Shown here: piece by piece, positions 15,950 through 26,389 of the stretch | How the letters are laid out: every line of letters starts with the position of its first letter | How positions within the stretch are numbered: the first letter of the stretch is position 1 | Assembly (NCBI RefSeq): GCF_002763455.1 | Contig: NZ_NIXK01000002.1 | Location: 496,001-560,000 of the forward strand | Reading direction: 5' to 3' | Source of the DNA: Lentibacillus sediminis | Lineage (GTDB): Bacteria > Bacillota > Bacilli > Bacillales > Amphibacillaceae | Length of the DNA: 64,000 nt | Notes under the pieces: generated by a model | What the model was told of the DNA's origin: nothing | Seen by the model: only the letters and a program-made list of their open reading frames with translations | Database searches by the model: none | Made by a program: the position numbers and the translations under genes

Positions 15950-17356
15950 TTACATGGAATGGATTGGTTTTCCTAAAGCCACTTCAGCAGCTTCCATGGT
16001 GATTTCCCCTAAGGTTGGGTGCGGGTGAATGGTGAGCGCAATATCTTCCGCTGTCATTCCCGCCTCAATTGCCAAAACAAGCTCAGAAATCATGTCACTG
16101 GCATTTGGACCGGCGATTTGTGCACCAATAACCAGTCCATCATCCTTGCGTGTCACCAATTTCAGGAACCCGTCACTGTTATTCAGTGATAAGGCACGGC
16201 CATTTGCCGCAAATGGGAATTTCGCAGCTTTTGCGTCATAGCCTGCATCTTTAGCTTCCTGCTCTGTATATCCGACCGACGCCAATTCCGGATCGGTGAA
16301 AGCAACTGCAGGCATGCCAAGGTAGTCTACTTCGGATTTTTCCCCGCTGATTGCTTCTGCTGCAACTTTTCCTTCATACGATGCTTTATGAGCCAGCGGT
16401 GAGCCTGGAACGATATCGCCAATTGCATAGACATTTTCAACATTGGTGCGGCTTTGTTTATCTACTTGAATCAGACCTTTATCGTCGGTTTCAATGCCAG
16501 CTTGCTCCAGTCCCATGTCTTCTGTGTTTGGACGGCGCCCAACAGTAACAAGCACATAATCCGCTTCAACGGTTTCTTCTTTTCCGCCAGCTTCATAAGT
16601 GACAGTGACTCCATCTTTTGATTCTTCCACACCTTGAGCCATCGCTTCGGTTATAATGGTTGCATTGTTTTTCTTTAGACGCTTTTTCACAAGCTGTGTC
16701 ATTTGTTTTTCAAAACCGCCAAGGATATCTTTCATGCCCTCAAGGATGACAATCTCTGTACCGAAATTCGCATAAGCTGCACTAAGCTCTGTACCGATAT
16801 AGCCACCGCCGATTACAACCATTTTCTTTGGAATTTCTTTCAGGTTCAATGCTCCGGTAGAATCGAGCACACGGTCAGAGAACTTAAATGACGGGATCTC
16901 TATTGGTGAAGACCCTGTTGCGATAATGCAATTGTTGAATTTGTACGTGTTAGAGTTCTTCTCGTCCATCACTTTTACCGTTTTCTGATCGACAAAATAT
17001 ACTTCGCCTTTGACAATATCAACTTTATTCCCTTTTAAAAGGCTTTCCACGCCGGAAGTCAGTTTATTAACGACACTGCCTTTCCATTCCTGTACCTTGG
17101 AAAAGTCAACAGATACATTTTCCGTCGTAATGCCAAGATCTTCATTTCCGCGGGCTTCTTCCGCCGCATGACCGGCAGAAATCAGTGCCTTGGAAGGGAT
17201 ACAGCCAACATTCAGACAAACCCCGCCCAAGTCCCCTTTTTCAACAATGGTTACTTTTTGGCCCAGTTGGGCAGCCCGGATCGCTGCCACATATCCGCCG
17301 GGTCCAGCGCCGACAACTAATGTGTCTACTTCAGTTGGAAAATCTCCTACTACCAT
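15950..17356 (-). CDS. pdhD: Dihydrolipoyl dehydrogenase (E3) PdhD
   Basis: FAD enzyme that reoxidises the lipoyl groups of the 2-oxoacid dehydrogenases with NAD. 468 residues, typical. FAD-binding [17 protein letters not shown] (about 16-32), redox disulfide [14 protein letters not shown] (about 43-56), NAD-binding [17 protein letters not shown] (about 187) and the catalytic HPHPTLGE (about 448-455) are all present. It is the last gene of pdhABCD, starting four bases after pdhC ends. Confidence 0.97.
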   Translation of the reverse strand: MVVGDFPTEVDTLVVGAGPGGYVAAIRAAQLGQKVTIVEKGDLGGVCLNVGCIPSKALISAGHAAEEARGNEDLGITTENVSVDFSKVQEWKGSVVNKLTSGVESLLKGNKVDIVKGEVYFVDQKTVKVMDEKNSNTYKFNNCIIATGSSPIEIPSFKFSDRVLDSTGALNLKEIPKKMVVIGGGYIGTELSAAYANFGTEIVILEGMKDILGGFEKQMTQLVKKRLKKNNATIITEAMAQGVEESKDGVTVTYEAGGKEETVEADYVLVTVGRRPNTEDMGLEQAGIETDDKGLIQVDKQSRTNVENVYAIGDIVPGSPLAHKASYEGKVAAEAISGEKSEVDYLGMPAVAFTDPELASVGYTEQEAKDAGYDAKAAKFPFAANGRALSLNNSDGFLKLVTRKDDGLVIGAQIAGPNASDMISELVLAIEAGMTAEDIALTIHPHPTLGEITMEAAEVALGKPIHSM

Positions 17357-17360
17357 AATT

Positions 17361-18656
17361 TTACGCCTCCATCATAATTAATTGTGGATCGTTTAACAGT
17401 CGTTTGATTTGATTGAGTGCCAGCTGTGCTGTCGCTCCGTCAACGATACGGTGGTCGAAGCTAAAGGATACCGCAAGCACTGGTGCAACCACGATTTCAC
17501 CGTCACGCACGACCGGTTTTTCGGCAATCCGGCCGATACCCAGAATAACAGCTTCCGGATAATTCAGGACAGGAGTAAACCACTGCCCTCCTGCTGAGCC
17601 GATGTTGGTAATGGTATTGGAAGCACCTTTCATCTCATCAGCAGACAGTTTACCACTTCTTGCTTTTTCTGCCAATTCATTCACTTCCTGTGAAATGGTA
17701 AACAGCGATTTGCGGTCCGCGTCTTTTACAACCGGAACAAGCAGTCCTTTATCCGTATCTGCTGCGATACCGATATTGTAATAATTTTTATAGACAATCT
17801 CATCCGTGTCGTCATCCACCATGGCATTGATAATTGGATATTTTTTGGAAGCAGAGATAAGCGCTTTTGCTACATATGGCAGGTATGTCAGCTTGATATC
17901 CTGCTCAGCCGCAACGCCTTTGAATTTCTTGCGGTGGGCAACAAGTTCAGTTACGTCCACTTCATCCATTAACGTGACATGCGGTGCTTTTGTTTTCGAA
18001 TTAACCATCGCATTTGCAATAGTTTTACGGATGCCGGACATTTTCTCACGGGTCTCAGGATATGCTTCTCCTGCAGCTGCAGCAGTTTTTGGCGCTTCTT
18101 CTTTCTCTTCGCCCTTGTCTTCTGTTTCTGCTTCTGCTGGCTGATCGCCGCTCAGGAAGCTGTCCACGTCTTCTTTCAGCACACGGCCGTTTTTCCCGGA
18201 TCCGGTTACCTGTTTGATGCTCACATCATTATCCCGCGCGTACTTTCTGACGGAAGGCATTGCAATGACACGCTTGTCGTCCGATTCATCATCGGCCGCT
18301 GCTTTTTTTTCTTCGGATTGCTTTTGCTTTTCTTCTTTGGAAGAGGAACTGTCTTCTGTTTTGTCTTCTTCCTGTTCCTGGGACTCTTCGCTTTCTTCCT
18401 CGCCATCATCTTCATAACCTTCTGCGTCAAAGCTGACAAGGGTATCGCCGACAACGGCAACCGAGCCTTCATCAACATGGATTTTTTCCACCGTGCCCTC
18501 TACAGGAGAAGGAATTTCCACAACGGATTTATCATTCTGCACTTCACACAACACGTCTTCGTCTGTAACCGTGTCTCCTTCTTTTACAAACCACTTGACT
18601 ATTTCACCTTCATGGATACCTTCACCGATATCCGGAAGCTTAAAATTGTAAGCCAT
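17361..18656 (-). CDS. pdhC: Dihydrolipoamide acetyltransferase (E2) PdhC
   Basis: Core of the pyruvate dehydrogenase complex, about 431 residues. One lipoyl domain (1-80; lipoyl lysine in [11 protein letters not shown] near 43), an unusually acidic Glu/Ser/Asp/Lys linker (about 85-130), a peripheral-subunit-binding domain ([19 protein letters not shown], about 134-170), a second acidic linker and the catalytic domain with [12 protein letters not shown] (HxxxDG) near the end. Two ATG codons in tandem occur (18659, 18656); either could be used after AGGAGG. The acidic linkers fit a salt-tolerant host. Confidence 0.96.
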   Translation of the reverse strand: MAYNFKLPDIGEGIHEGEIVKWFVKEGDTVTDEDVLCEVQNDKSVVEIPSPVEGTVEKIHVDEGSVAVVGDTLVSFDAEGYEDDGEEESEESQEQEEDKTEDSSSSKEEKQKQSEEKKAAADDESDDKRVIAMPSVRKYARDNDVSIKQVTGSGKNGRVLKEDVDSFLSGDQPAEAETEDKGEEKEEAPKTAAAAGEAYPETREKMSGIRKTIANAMVNSKTKAPHVTLMDEVDVTELVAHRKKFKGVAAEQDIKLTYLPYVAKALISASKKYPIINAMVDDDTDEIVYKNYYNIGIAADTDKGLLVPVVKDADRKSLFTISQEVNELAEKARSGKLSADEMKGASNTITNIGSAGGQWFTPVLNYPEAVILGIGRIAEKPVVRDGEIVVAPVLAVSFSFDHRIVDGATAQLALNQIKRLLNDPQLIMMEA

Positions 18657-18680
18657 CAAAACTACCTCCTGTCGCCAATT

Positions 18681-19658
18681 TTAATAATTCATTACCTTGT
18701 TGACTTGTTCGATGATGTCTTTATGCGTTGGCAGCCAAACCTCTTCGGCATCGGAAAATGCATATACGGTATCCGGTGCAGTAACTCGGAGTACTGGTGC
18801 TTCCAGATGTAAAATGGCTCGTTCTTGAATTTCTGATACAACAGTTGCGGCAACTCCAGCCTGGCGCTGTGCTTCCTGTGCCACTACGACATGATTGGTT
18901 TTCTCTACGGATTCGATAATTGTGTCCACATCAATTGGTGAAACGGTACGCAAATCAATGACCTCTGCATCAACTCCGTCCTTTTCCAGTTCCTCCGCAG
19001 CTTTAAGTGCTGTATGAACCATGGCGCCATATGCAACGATCGTTACGTCGTTCCCTTCGCGTTTCACGTCTGCTTTATCCAATTCAACGGTGTATTCCTC
19101 CTCAGGAACTTCTCCGCGGAAGGAACGATATAGTTTCATATGTTCCAGGAACAAAACAGGATCGTTATTGCGGATGGCGGAGATCAGCAAGCCTTTTGCA
19201 TCATATGGGGTGGACGGGATAACCACGCGAATCCCCGGCTGCTGTGCAATCAGCCCTTCCAGTGAATCGGCATGGAGCTCAGGCGTGTGCACCCCTCCGC
19301 CAAATGGTGCGCGAATGGTTACCGGTGCGTTTTGCGTGCCGCCGGAACGGTAGCGAATCCGGGCCATTTGTCCATTAATTGCATCCATTGCTTCATAAAC
19401 AAAGCCGAAGAATTGAATTTCCATGACCGGCCGGAAGCCTTGTAATGCAAGACCAAGGGACAACCCGCCAATTCCTGACTCTGCCAGCGGTGTATCAAAT
19501 ACGCGGTCTTCCCCGAACTCATCCTGCAACCCTTCTGTTGCACGGAACACACCGCCGTTTTGGCCGACATCTTCACCATATACAAGCACATTTTCATCGT
19601 TTTTCAATTCTGTGCGCATTGCATCAGTGATCGCTTGAATCATTGTCATTTCTGCCAT
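18681..19658 (-). CDS. pdhB: Pyruvate dehydrogenase E1 beta subunit PdhB
   Basis: 325 residues, as usual. Transketolase pyrimidine-binding and C-terminal domains are recognisable: [19 protein letters not shown] (about 26-44), [20 protein letters not shown] (about 55), [18 protein letters not shown] and the C-terminal [16 protein letters not shown]. It forms the alpha2beta2 E1 with PdhA and decarboxylates pyruvate using thiamine diphosphate. Only three bases separate it from pdhA. Confidence 0.97.
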   Translation of the reverse strand: MAEMTMIQAITDAMRTELKNDENVLVYGEDVGQNGGVFRATEGLQDEFGEDRVFDTPLAESGIGGLSLGLALQGFRPVMEIQFFGFVYEAMDAINGQMARIRYRSGGTQNAPVTIRAPFGGGVHTPELHADSLEGLIAQQPGIRVVIPSTPYDAKGLLISAIRNNDPVLFLEHMKLYRSFRGEVPEEEYTVELDKADVKREGNDVTIVAYGAMVHTALKAAEELEKDGVDAEVIDLRTVSPIDVDTIIESVEKTNHVVVAQEAQRQAGVAATVVSEIQERAILHLEAPVLRVTAPDTVYAFSDAEEVWLPTHKDIIEQVNKVMNY

Positions 19659-19661
19659 GAT

Positions 19662-20750
<1,089 letters not shown>

Positions 20751-20938
20751 TCACCTCTTCCTTTCCTTGTATACGATTTAGTATTGTCTTTATTAGCATT
20801 CCCAACTCAGAAAAAAATCTGTATCTGCCCTTCAAATATATACCCTTTTTCTCCAGCCCATAATCACATACCTGAGCAGCAGAAAAACTGTTACATATTT
20901 AAAAGGTGAAACACTGATACAATTTTTATTCTAGATTC

Positions 20939-20968
20939 ATAGTAGCGCATCCGGAGGGCATCAGTCAA
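20939..20968 (-). promoter_or_regulatory. Probable sigma-A promoter of pdhABCD
   Basis: On the minus strand TTGACT (20968-20963), 18-base spacer, TACTAT (20944-20939). This predicts an untranslated leader of about 190 bases before pdhA. The rest of the 20745-21101 gap holds no gene that I can support. Confidence 0.65.
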
Positions 20969-21101
20969 TTACTTTGATTAATATTTATCGGAATGGAAAC
21001 GTGTTGTTTCACAGCAAGAGGCTAACTGTTATAATAGCAAAATACATCTGTGTTACTTTGTATGTATAACTCCGGCTGGGCTGCATGCGGTATTTAGCCA
21101 T

Positions 21102-21134
21102 AAAAAAAAGACTGCTTCTTAAGGAAACAGCCCC
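21102..21134 (-). terminator. Terminator of ykyA
   Basis: GGCTGTTTC / GAAGCAGTC stem on the minus strand followed by eight Ts, just past the ykyA stop codon. Confidence 0.75.
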
Positions 21135-21141
21135 TTAGGTT

Positions 21142-21846
21142 TTATTCACTTTCCGAGTCTTCCGATTCGCCGGCTTCACTTTCGGTATTTTCTTCATATT
21201 CCACATTAAGTTCGGCAAGCTCATAGAATTCCTGCTTCAGTGCATTGTATTCTACTGTCAGGTTATTGAACTGTTCGTTGGCATCCAGCACAGCTTGATA
21301 GCTCTCATTGATTTGATTGATTTGTTCTGTTACAGCCGCCTGCTCGAGTTCTTCCTGTTGGAGCATCGTGTATAATTCTTTCTCCAATTCCATCGACTCT
21401 GTGTATGCCTCATAAAGTGTGTCATAGGCATTGTAGCGGTTGGCCATGACTTCCTGCATTTCTTCTGCTTTAGCCCGGACATCTTCATTTTCCAGCTCCG
21501 GAATCAAGTCGCTTATTTTATTAAATTCTTCCTCGGAAGCAGTAATGCTCTCCTTTTCCACTTCAATTTTTTCCGCACGCTCGTTGATTACATCAATCGC
21601 CTGCTGGGACAGCTGTTGAATCTCGTCAAGCTCGTCCATCCCCAAATCGGTAATCTGGCTGTAAATTTCCTGTTCCTGCTGCTCCAGTTCCGTGATGGCA
21701 CTTTGCTGATTCTCAAAGTCTTCTTCAAGTGCCACTGCTTCTTCCAGATGATTATGTATTTGCTCCTCCGCCGACTCTCCACTGCAGGCGGCAAGGACAG
21801 CAATCAGACACACGCCAAGCAGGAGCAGCCCTTTTCTCAATGGCAT
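21142..21846 (-). CDS. ykyA: YkyA family lipoprotein
   Basis: 234 residues. Signal peptide with lipobox LAAC (Cys about 20), then one long, very Glu/Gln-rich coiled coil to a C-terminal acidic tail (ESEAGESEDSESE). This matches YkyA, a putative cell-wall-binding lipoprotein next to pdhA in Bacillus subtilis. Start at 21846 is placed by GGGGG upstream and by the signal peptide; the longer frame to 21897 has no signal-like N-terminus. Confidence 0.85.
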   Translation of the reverse strand: MPLRKGLLLLGVCLIAVLAACSGESAEEQIHNHLEEAVALEEDFENQQSAITELEQQEQEIYSQITDLGMDELDEIQQLSQQAIDVINERAEKIEVEKESITASEEEFNKISDLIPELENEDVRAKAEEMQEVMANRYNAYDTLYEAYTESMELEKELYTMLQQEELEQAAVTEQINQINESYQAVLDANEQFNNLTVEYNALKQEFYELAELNVEYEENTESEAGESEDSESE

Positions 21847-21995
21847 TAAATAACCCCCTAATATGTAAATCTTTCTTTCATGATTGTAGTATAACATAAA
21901 ACAAAGGGAAATAATTAACCTTTTTCATAAAGCATATGTATGATATAAGAGGTTCTATTATGATAAACTATGGATGGAGTAAAGGGGTGACTAAA

Positions 21996-22547
21996 ATGAT
22001 AACAATGAAAGATATTGTGCGGGAAGGACATCCCTCGTTGACGACTGTTGCCGACGAAGTGGATCTTCCGCTTGCGGATGAAAATAAAGAACTGCTTGAG
22101 GAAATGCTAACCTTCTTGAAAAACAGCCAGGATGAGGAAATTGCAGAAATTTATAATTTGCGGGCAGGTGTTGGGCTTGCGGCTCCGCAGCTCGGAATCA
22201 ATAAACGGCTGATTGCCATCCATTTTGAAGATGGAGACGGGAAATTATATAGCTACGGACTCGCCAATCCGAAAATAATCAGCCACTCGATGGAACAGTC
22301 ATATTTACCATCCGGAGAGGGCTGCCTCTCTGTCGACCGGAATGTGGATGGCCTAGTGCCAAGACATGCGCGCGTCACCGTGAGAGCAACGGATATGGAA
22401 GGAAATCCGGTAAAAATCCGGCTGAAGGGCTACCCGGCGGTCGTTGTGCAGCACGAAATCGATCATGTGAACGGCATTATGTTTTATGACCATATCAATA
22501 AACAGAATCCTTACCAGGTGCCCGATAATGCCAGACCGGTGGAGTAA
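21996..22547 (+). CDS. def: Peptide deformylase
   Basis: Metalloenzyme that removes the N-formyl group from new proteins. 183 residues, type 2 (Bacillus DefB/YkrB). The three motifs are present: [10 protein letters not shown] (about 56-65), EGCLSVDR (about 107-114, metal Cys) and HEIDHVNG (about 152-159, HExxH). The start at 21996 ([13 protein letters not shown]) is set by AAAGGGGTG; the longer frame from 21936 is not needed. It precedes rpoY-rnjA as in Bacillus subtilis. Confidence 0.95.
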   Translation: MITMKDIVREGHPSLTTVADEVDLPLADENKELLEEMLTFLKNSQDEEIAEIYNLRAGVGLAAPQLGINKRLIAIHFEDGDGKLYSYGLANPKIISHSMEQSYLPSGEGCLSVDRNVDGLVPRHARVTVRATDMEGNPVKIRLKGYPAVVVQHEIDHVNGIMFYDHINKQNPYQVPDNARPVE

Positions 22548-22551
22548 GGAC

Positions 22552-22585
22552 AAAAACAACAGCCAAAAAAGGCTGTTGTTTTTTA
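22552..22585 (+). terminator. Terminator of def
   Basis: AAAACAACAGCC / GGCTGTTGTTTT stem followed by Ts, six bases after the stop codon. Confidence 0.9.
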
Positions 22586-22743
22586 TCCCTGATGCTGCAC
22601 GCCTGGTGGCGAGCCAGGTATTCTCAACCTGTACTTCGCCTTTTCACACCATGCATAAGTTCATTTTTTTTGTGGAAAATAACGATACTACAGGAAGCGA
22701 CACAGCGGACGATCAATATTTTTTTAAGTGAAATGATGTATTT

Positions 22744-22772
22744 TTGTTTCAATCTGGGCGAAGACGTACTAT
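22744..22772 (+). promoter_or_regulatory. Sigma-A promoter upstream of the 30-residue ORF and rpoY-rnjA
   Basis: TTGTTT (22744-22749), 17-base spacer, TACTAT (22767-22772). It would make an RNA starting near 22780 with a leader of about 70 bases before the small ORF and about 350 before rpoY. Confidence 0.65.
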
Positions 22773-22850
22773 ACTGTAACTAAGAGGGATTGGATCGGTA
22801 AAACGTTTTTGTTGCTTTTCTTATATTGCCGAAAGGAGTTGTGTGTCCTC

Positions 22851-22943
22851 ATGCTGAAACGCCTAAAAGAAAAGCTGAGGAAGCGATGGAAGGACTTTTT
22901 AGGCCGGGGACGAGTACCGACAACATACGGAAAAGACTACTAA
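22851..22943 (+). CDS. Candidate small cationic protein (30 residues)
   Basis: The ATG at 22851 opens a frame of 30 codons: MLKRLKEKLRKRWKDFLGRG, then a tail VPTTYGKDY. It is strongly basic with an amphipathic helix followed by a polar end. AAAGGAG lies 12 bases upstream, a little far, and a good promoter lies 80 bases upstream. A perfect 8-base inverted repeat (CGTTCCGT 22966-22973 / ACGGAACG 22990-22997) follows. I do not recognise the sequence. It may be a real small protein or a leader peptide for rpoY-rnjA. Confidence 0.5.
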   Translation: MLKRLKEKLRKRWKDFLGRGRVPTTYGKDY

Positions 22944-23127
22944 TAAGGATCAGTTATATCCTGTACGTTCCGTCTTTTACGGACAAGTTACGGAACGATT
23001 GATGCGGATAAGTAATAGGAAACTTAAAAAAACATCATCTAAAACGAATCGATCATAAGTTATCTCGTTTTAAGGATAGCTTATTTACACGAGCATAAAT
23101 GATTAAGAAAAAAGAAGGAGAGATGGA

Positions 23128-23337
23128 ATGATTTATAAAGTTTTATATCAGGAACTCCCTGATGAAGTCCCTGTTCGTGAACGCACGAACAGTATGTATA
23201 TTGAAGCAGAATCCGAGCGTGAAGTACGAACAAAATTGAGCAGCCAAAATTATAATATTGAGTACATCCATGCATTAGATGAGGCACATCTGGCGTATGA
23301 GAAACAATCCGAAGATTTCCAGACGGAGAGCGTTTAG
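23128..23337 (+). CDS. rpoY: RNA polymerase epsilon subunit RpoY
   Basis: 69 residues, matching the small auxiliary epsilon subunit (YkzG) of Firmicute RNA polymerase: [20 protein letters not shown], then [16 protein letters not shown] and [17 protein letters not shown]. It binds the jaw of the core enzyme near the downstream DNA. AGAAGGAGAG precedes the ATG. Only three bases separate it from rnjA, the conserved pair in Bacillales. Confidence 0.95.
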   Translation: MIYKVLYQELPDEVPVRERTNSMYIEAESEREVRTKLSSQNYNIEYIHALDEAHLAYEKQSEDFQTESV

Positions 23338-23340
23338 TCG

Positions 23341-25008
23341 ATGAAATTTGTGAAAAATGATCAGACAGCCGTCTTCGCTCTGGGCGGTCTGGGTGAAATC
23401 GGCAAAAATACGTATGGAATTCAGTTCCAGGATGAAATTATCCTTGTGGATGCAGGGATTAAATTCCCAGAAGATGAACTGTTGGGAATCGATTATGTCA
23501 TCCCTGACTATACGTACCTCATCCAGAATCAGGACAAAATTAAAGGGTTGTTCATCACACATGGACACGAAGACCATATCGGAGGAGTGCCATATCTCCT
23601 TCGTGAATTGAATGTGCCAATATATGCCGGCAAGCTCGCTCTTGGATTAATCAGAAACAAATTAGAAGAACATGGATTACTGCGTAAGGCAAAATTACAC
23701 CCGATTCATGAAGATGATGTTATTAAATTCCGTAAAACTTCCGTAAGCTTTTTCCGTACGACCCATAGTATTCCGGATTCATATGGAATCGTGGTAAAAA
23801 CTCCTCCAGGCAATATTGTCCATACCGGTGATTTTAAATTCGATTTCACTCCGGTTGGCGAAGCAGCAAATCTGGCCAAAATGGCGGAAGTGGGCAAAGA
23901 AGGCGTGCTTGCCCTGCTATCTGACAGCACAAATAGTGAGGTTCCCGGATTTACCATGTCCGAAAAGGTCGTTGGCGAAAGCATCAATGACATTTTCAGC
24001 AGGGTGAATGGCCGAGTGATTTTTGCTACGTTTGCTTCCAATATTTACCGACTCCAGCAAGTCGTAGCAGCTGCTGTGAAACACGGCAGGAAAATTGCTG
24101 TGTTTGGCCGCAGCATGGAAAACGCCATCAACCTTGGACAGGAGCTTGGCTACATTCAGGCACCAAAGGATACATTTATTGATGCGAATCAACTAAATCG
24201 TCTCCCTGCCGATGAAGTCACGATTTTATGTACAGGCTCTCAAGGGGAACAGATGGCGGCTCTGTCCAGAATTGCCAATGGAACACACCGGCAAATCCAA
24301 ATCATCCCTGGTGACACGGTTGTATTTTCTTCATCTCCAATCCCTGGAAATACGATCAGTGTCAGCCGAACCATTAATAAGCTGTACCGTGCCGGAGCGG
24401 ATGTCATTCACGGCAAACTGAGCAATATTCACACATCCGGGCATGGAAGCCAGGATGAACAGAAGCTGATGCTCCGTTTGATCCAGCCGAAGTATTTTAT
24501 GCCGATACACGGGGAATACCGCATGCTGAAAGAACATGTGAAACTTGCGGAAGCATGTGGTGTAGATCCGGCTAACTCCTTCGTCATGGACAATGGGGAC
24601 GTTCTGGCACTTGGCAAAGACAATGCCGGAATCGCCGGAAAAATTCCATCCGGATCCATCTATGTAGATGGCAGCGGAATTGGCGATATTGGGAATATTG
24701 TACTGCGGGATCGCCGCATTCTCTCAGAAGAGGGACTTGTTATCGTAGTGGTCAGCATCAACATGAAGGAATTCAGAATTGCGTCAGGCCCTGATATTAT
24801 TTCTCGCGGGTTTGTCTACATGCGGGAATCCGAAGACCTGATAAATGAAGCCCAAAAGCTCGTATCCAAACATTTGAATAAAGTGATGGAAAGAAGAACG
24901 TCGCAATGGTCGGAAATTAAAAATGAAATTACCGACACCATCGCACCGTTCCTTTACGAAAAAACCAAACGCCGGCCAATGGTACTTCCAATTATTATGG
25001 AAGTATAG
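23341..25008 (+). CDS. rnjA: Ribonuclease J1
   Basis: Endo- and 5'-3' exoribonuclease central to mRNA decay. 555 residues with the metallo-beta-lactamase core HGHEDHIGG (about 74-82, HxHxDH), HSIP (about 142), GDFKFD (about 164), and the beta-CASP region [11 protein letters not shown] and [10 protein letters not shown], then the C-terminal dimer domain. It partners with the SR1P/GapA system in Bacillus subtilis. The last codons ([10 protein letters not shown]-stop) lie in a 36-base stretch that is exactly repeated 29 bases further on. Confidence 0.97.
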   Translation: MKFVKNDQTAVFALGGLGEIGKNTYGIQFQDEIILVDAGIKFPEDELLGIDYVIPDYTYLIQNQDKIKGLFITHGHEDHIGGVPYLLRELNVPIYAGKLALGLIRNKLEEHGLLRKAKLHPIHEDDVIKFRKTSVSFFRTTHSIPDSYGIVVKTPPGNIVHTGDFKFDFTPVGEAANLAKMAEVGKEGVLALLSDSTNSEVPGFTMSEKVVGESINDIFSRVNGRVIFATFASNIYRLQQVVAAAVKHGRKIAVFGRSMENAINLGQELGYIQAPKDTFIDANQLNRLPADEVTILCTGSQGEQMAALSRIANGTHRQIQIIPGDTVVFSSSPIPGNTISVSRTINKLYRAGADVIHGKLSNIHTSGHGSQDEQKLMLRLIQPKYFMPIHGEYRMLKEHVKLAEACGVDPANSFVMDNGDVLALGKDNAGIAGKIPSGSIYVDGSGIGDIGNIVLRDRRILSEEGLVIVVVSINMKEFRIASGPDIISRGFVYMRESEDLINEAQKLVSKHLNKVMERRTSQWSEIKNEITDTIAPFLYEKTKRRPMVLPIIMEV

Positions 25009-25075
25009 AGAGAATCAATTGCATCTTGTGCGCGTTTATGCCAATGGTACTTCCAATTATTATGGAAGTATAGAG
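24975..25075. repeat. Direct 36-base duplication of the rnjA 3' end
   Basis: Bases 24975-25010 and 25040-25075 are identical, 65 bases apart. Each contains the small palindrome TACTTCCA / TGGAAGTA. The first copy encodes the last residues of RNase J1 and its stop; the second is non-coding and runs into the terminator. Confidence 0.9.
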
Positions 25076-25078
25076 GCC

Positions 25079-25118
25079 GAAAAAGCTGCAGAGAAATTAT
25101 TCTCTGCAGCTTTTTTAC
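25079..25118. terminator. Bidirectional terminator rnjA / ktrC
   Basis: AAAAAGCTGCAGAGAA / TTCTCTGCAGCTTTTTT, a strong stem between convergent genes. Confidence 0.92.
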
Positions 25119-25123
25119 GTGGG

Positions 25124-25789
25124 CTAATCATCTATAACTAAGTGCTTTTCAAACCGGTTGATGTCCTTATCTGCTCCGATCACGATCAGAACATCGTTTT
25201 CGTTTAAGGTGTCATATGCATTAGGAGATACGTTCATCTGGTCTCCCCGCCGAATGGCCACAACATTGCAGCCGTAATTGGCACGAATATTTAGATCAAT
25301 CAGTGTCCGACCGGCCATTTTTCTTCCTGCCTTCACTTCTACTATGCTGTGCTCATCCGATAATTCCAGGTAATCCAGAATATTATTGGAAATGATATGG
25401 TGGGCAATCCTTCTACCCATATCTCGTTCCGGATGCACCACTTCATCAATCCCGATCTTGTTCAATATTTTTTGATGATAGTCGTTTTGCGCTTTGACTG
25501 TAATCCGCTTAATATCTAAATCTGTTAAAATTACCGCAGTCAAGATGCTAGCCTGAATGTTTTCCCCAATTGCCACGATAACATGGTCGATATTTTTAAT
25601 GCCGATTTCCTTTAATGCTGTTTCATCAGTTGAATCGGCAATCACTGCATGGGAGGCAATATTTTTAAACTCATTGACCTTTTCTTCATCGTTGTCAATG
25701 GCCAACACCTGCATCCCCTCCATGCTGAGTTCTCTGCAAATGCTTCCGCCAAACCGGCCCAGACCGATCACCGCAAATTCCTGTTTCAT
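25124..25789 (-). CDS. ktrC: Potassium channel regulatory subunit KtrC
   Basis: 221-residue cytosolic RCK protein that forms a ring on the membrane subunit KtrD (encoded at 43.6 kb) to gate K+ uptake. The N-terminal Rossmann domain shows GLGRFGGSICRELSMEGMQVLAIDND (8-33); the RCK_C domain (about 135-220) is the site that binds c-di-AMP in characterised KtrA/KtrC. Place next to rnjA matches Bacillus subtilis ykqB. GAGGAAGCGAG precedes the ATG. Confidence 0.94.
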   Translation of the reverse strand: MKQEFAVIGLGRFGGSICRELSMEGMQVLAIDNDEEKVNEFKNIASHAVIADSTDETALKEIGIKNIDHVIVAIGENIQASILTAVILTDLDIKRITVKAQNDYHQKILNKIGIDEVVHPERDMGRRIAHHIISNNILDYLELSDEHSIVEVKAGRKMAGRTLIDLNIRANYGCNVVAIRRGDQMNVSPNAYDTLNENDVLIVIGADKDINRFEKHLVIDD

Positions 25790-25841
25790 CTCGCTTCCTC
25801 CATTGCTCTACATGTCTTATGGTTATCATACAGCAAGAATG

Positions 25842-25888
25842 GAAAAGAGAGCAACTCCCATAAAGGAAGTTTGCTCTCTTTATTTTTA
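25842..25888. terminator. Hairpin between ktrC and the ABC exporter
   Basis: AAAGAGAGCAAACTTCC-type stem (minus strand) with its complement GGGAGTTGCTCTCTTTT. It probably ends leftward ABC transcripts that run through the family A repeat, before ktrC. Confidence 0.65.
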
Positions 25889-25914
25889 AGACTTTTTCTA
25901 ATCGAAAGTTTTTT

Positions 25915-26370
25915 TATCATAATATCTTTAGACCGCGACGTAAATCAGTAGGTTTTATAATCGCCGCTGCAGAAATACCCCTCGCTTTCCGCGGGAAGCT
26001 GCCGAGCCTCCTCGCGCTGTCGCGCTGCGGGGTCTCGCCTATGCTTTTCATCCCGCAGGAGTCTCGGAGTATTTCCTCCGCTGAGTGTTGTGGTCATTAC
26101 TTTACTGCTATTTAAATCAAACCTCACTTACCACTTTTGGATGTTGATTGGAGCGGAGGACAGCCGACTCCTGCGGGAAAGCACGAGTCTAGACCTGAGC
26201 AGGAAGTGCACTTCTTCAGAGGAGCCTGAAGCCGTGCCCGCGGAAAGCGGCTGCCTGCAGCGAAAATCAACAAGCTCACAAGTCGAATTCTCTATCAACT
26301 CTATTAAAAACCACATGCATTTCCGGAGCGCCAGGCTATGTCGCAGTTTCCATCACCTAAGACATCAATA
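25915..26370. repeat. Family A palindromic repeat, copy 3 (inverted)
   Basis: Full element in the opposite orientation to copies 1 and 2: the GCTGCAGAAATACCCCTCGC...GGAGTATTTCCTCCGCTG module comes first (25966-26084), then GATTGGAGCGGAGGACAGCCG...GGCTGCCTGCAGCGAAAATC (about 26147-26266). Ends are ATCTTTAGACCGCGACGTAA (about 25926) and CTATGTCGCAGTTTCCATC (about 26337). It fills the ktrC-ABC gap. Confidence 0.85.
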
Positions 26371-26389
26371 CTTACGAAAAGAGCCACTT

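Noticed and set aside
17979-18812. Long plus-strand open frame of 277 codons opposite pdhC
   Set aside because: It is the shadow of the acidic linker-rich pdhC gene; Phe/Cys-rich composition and lack of a ribosome site make it non-coding.
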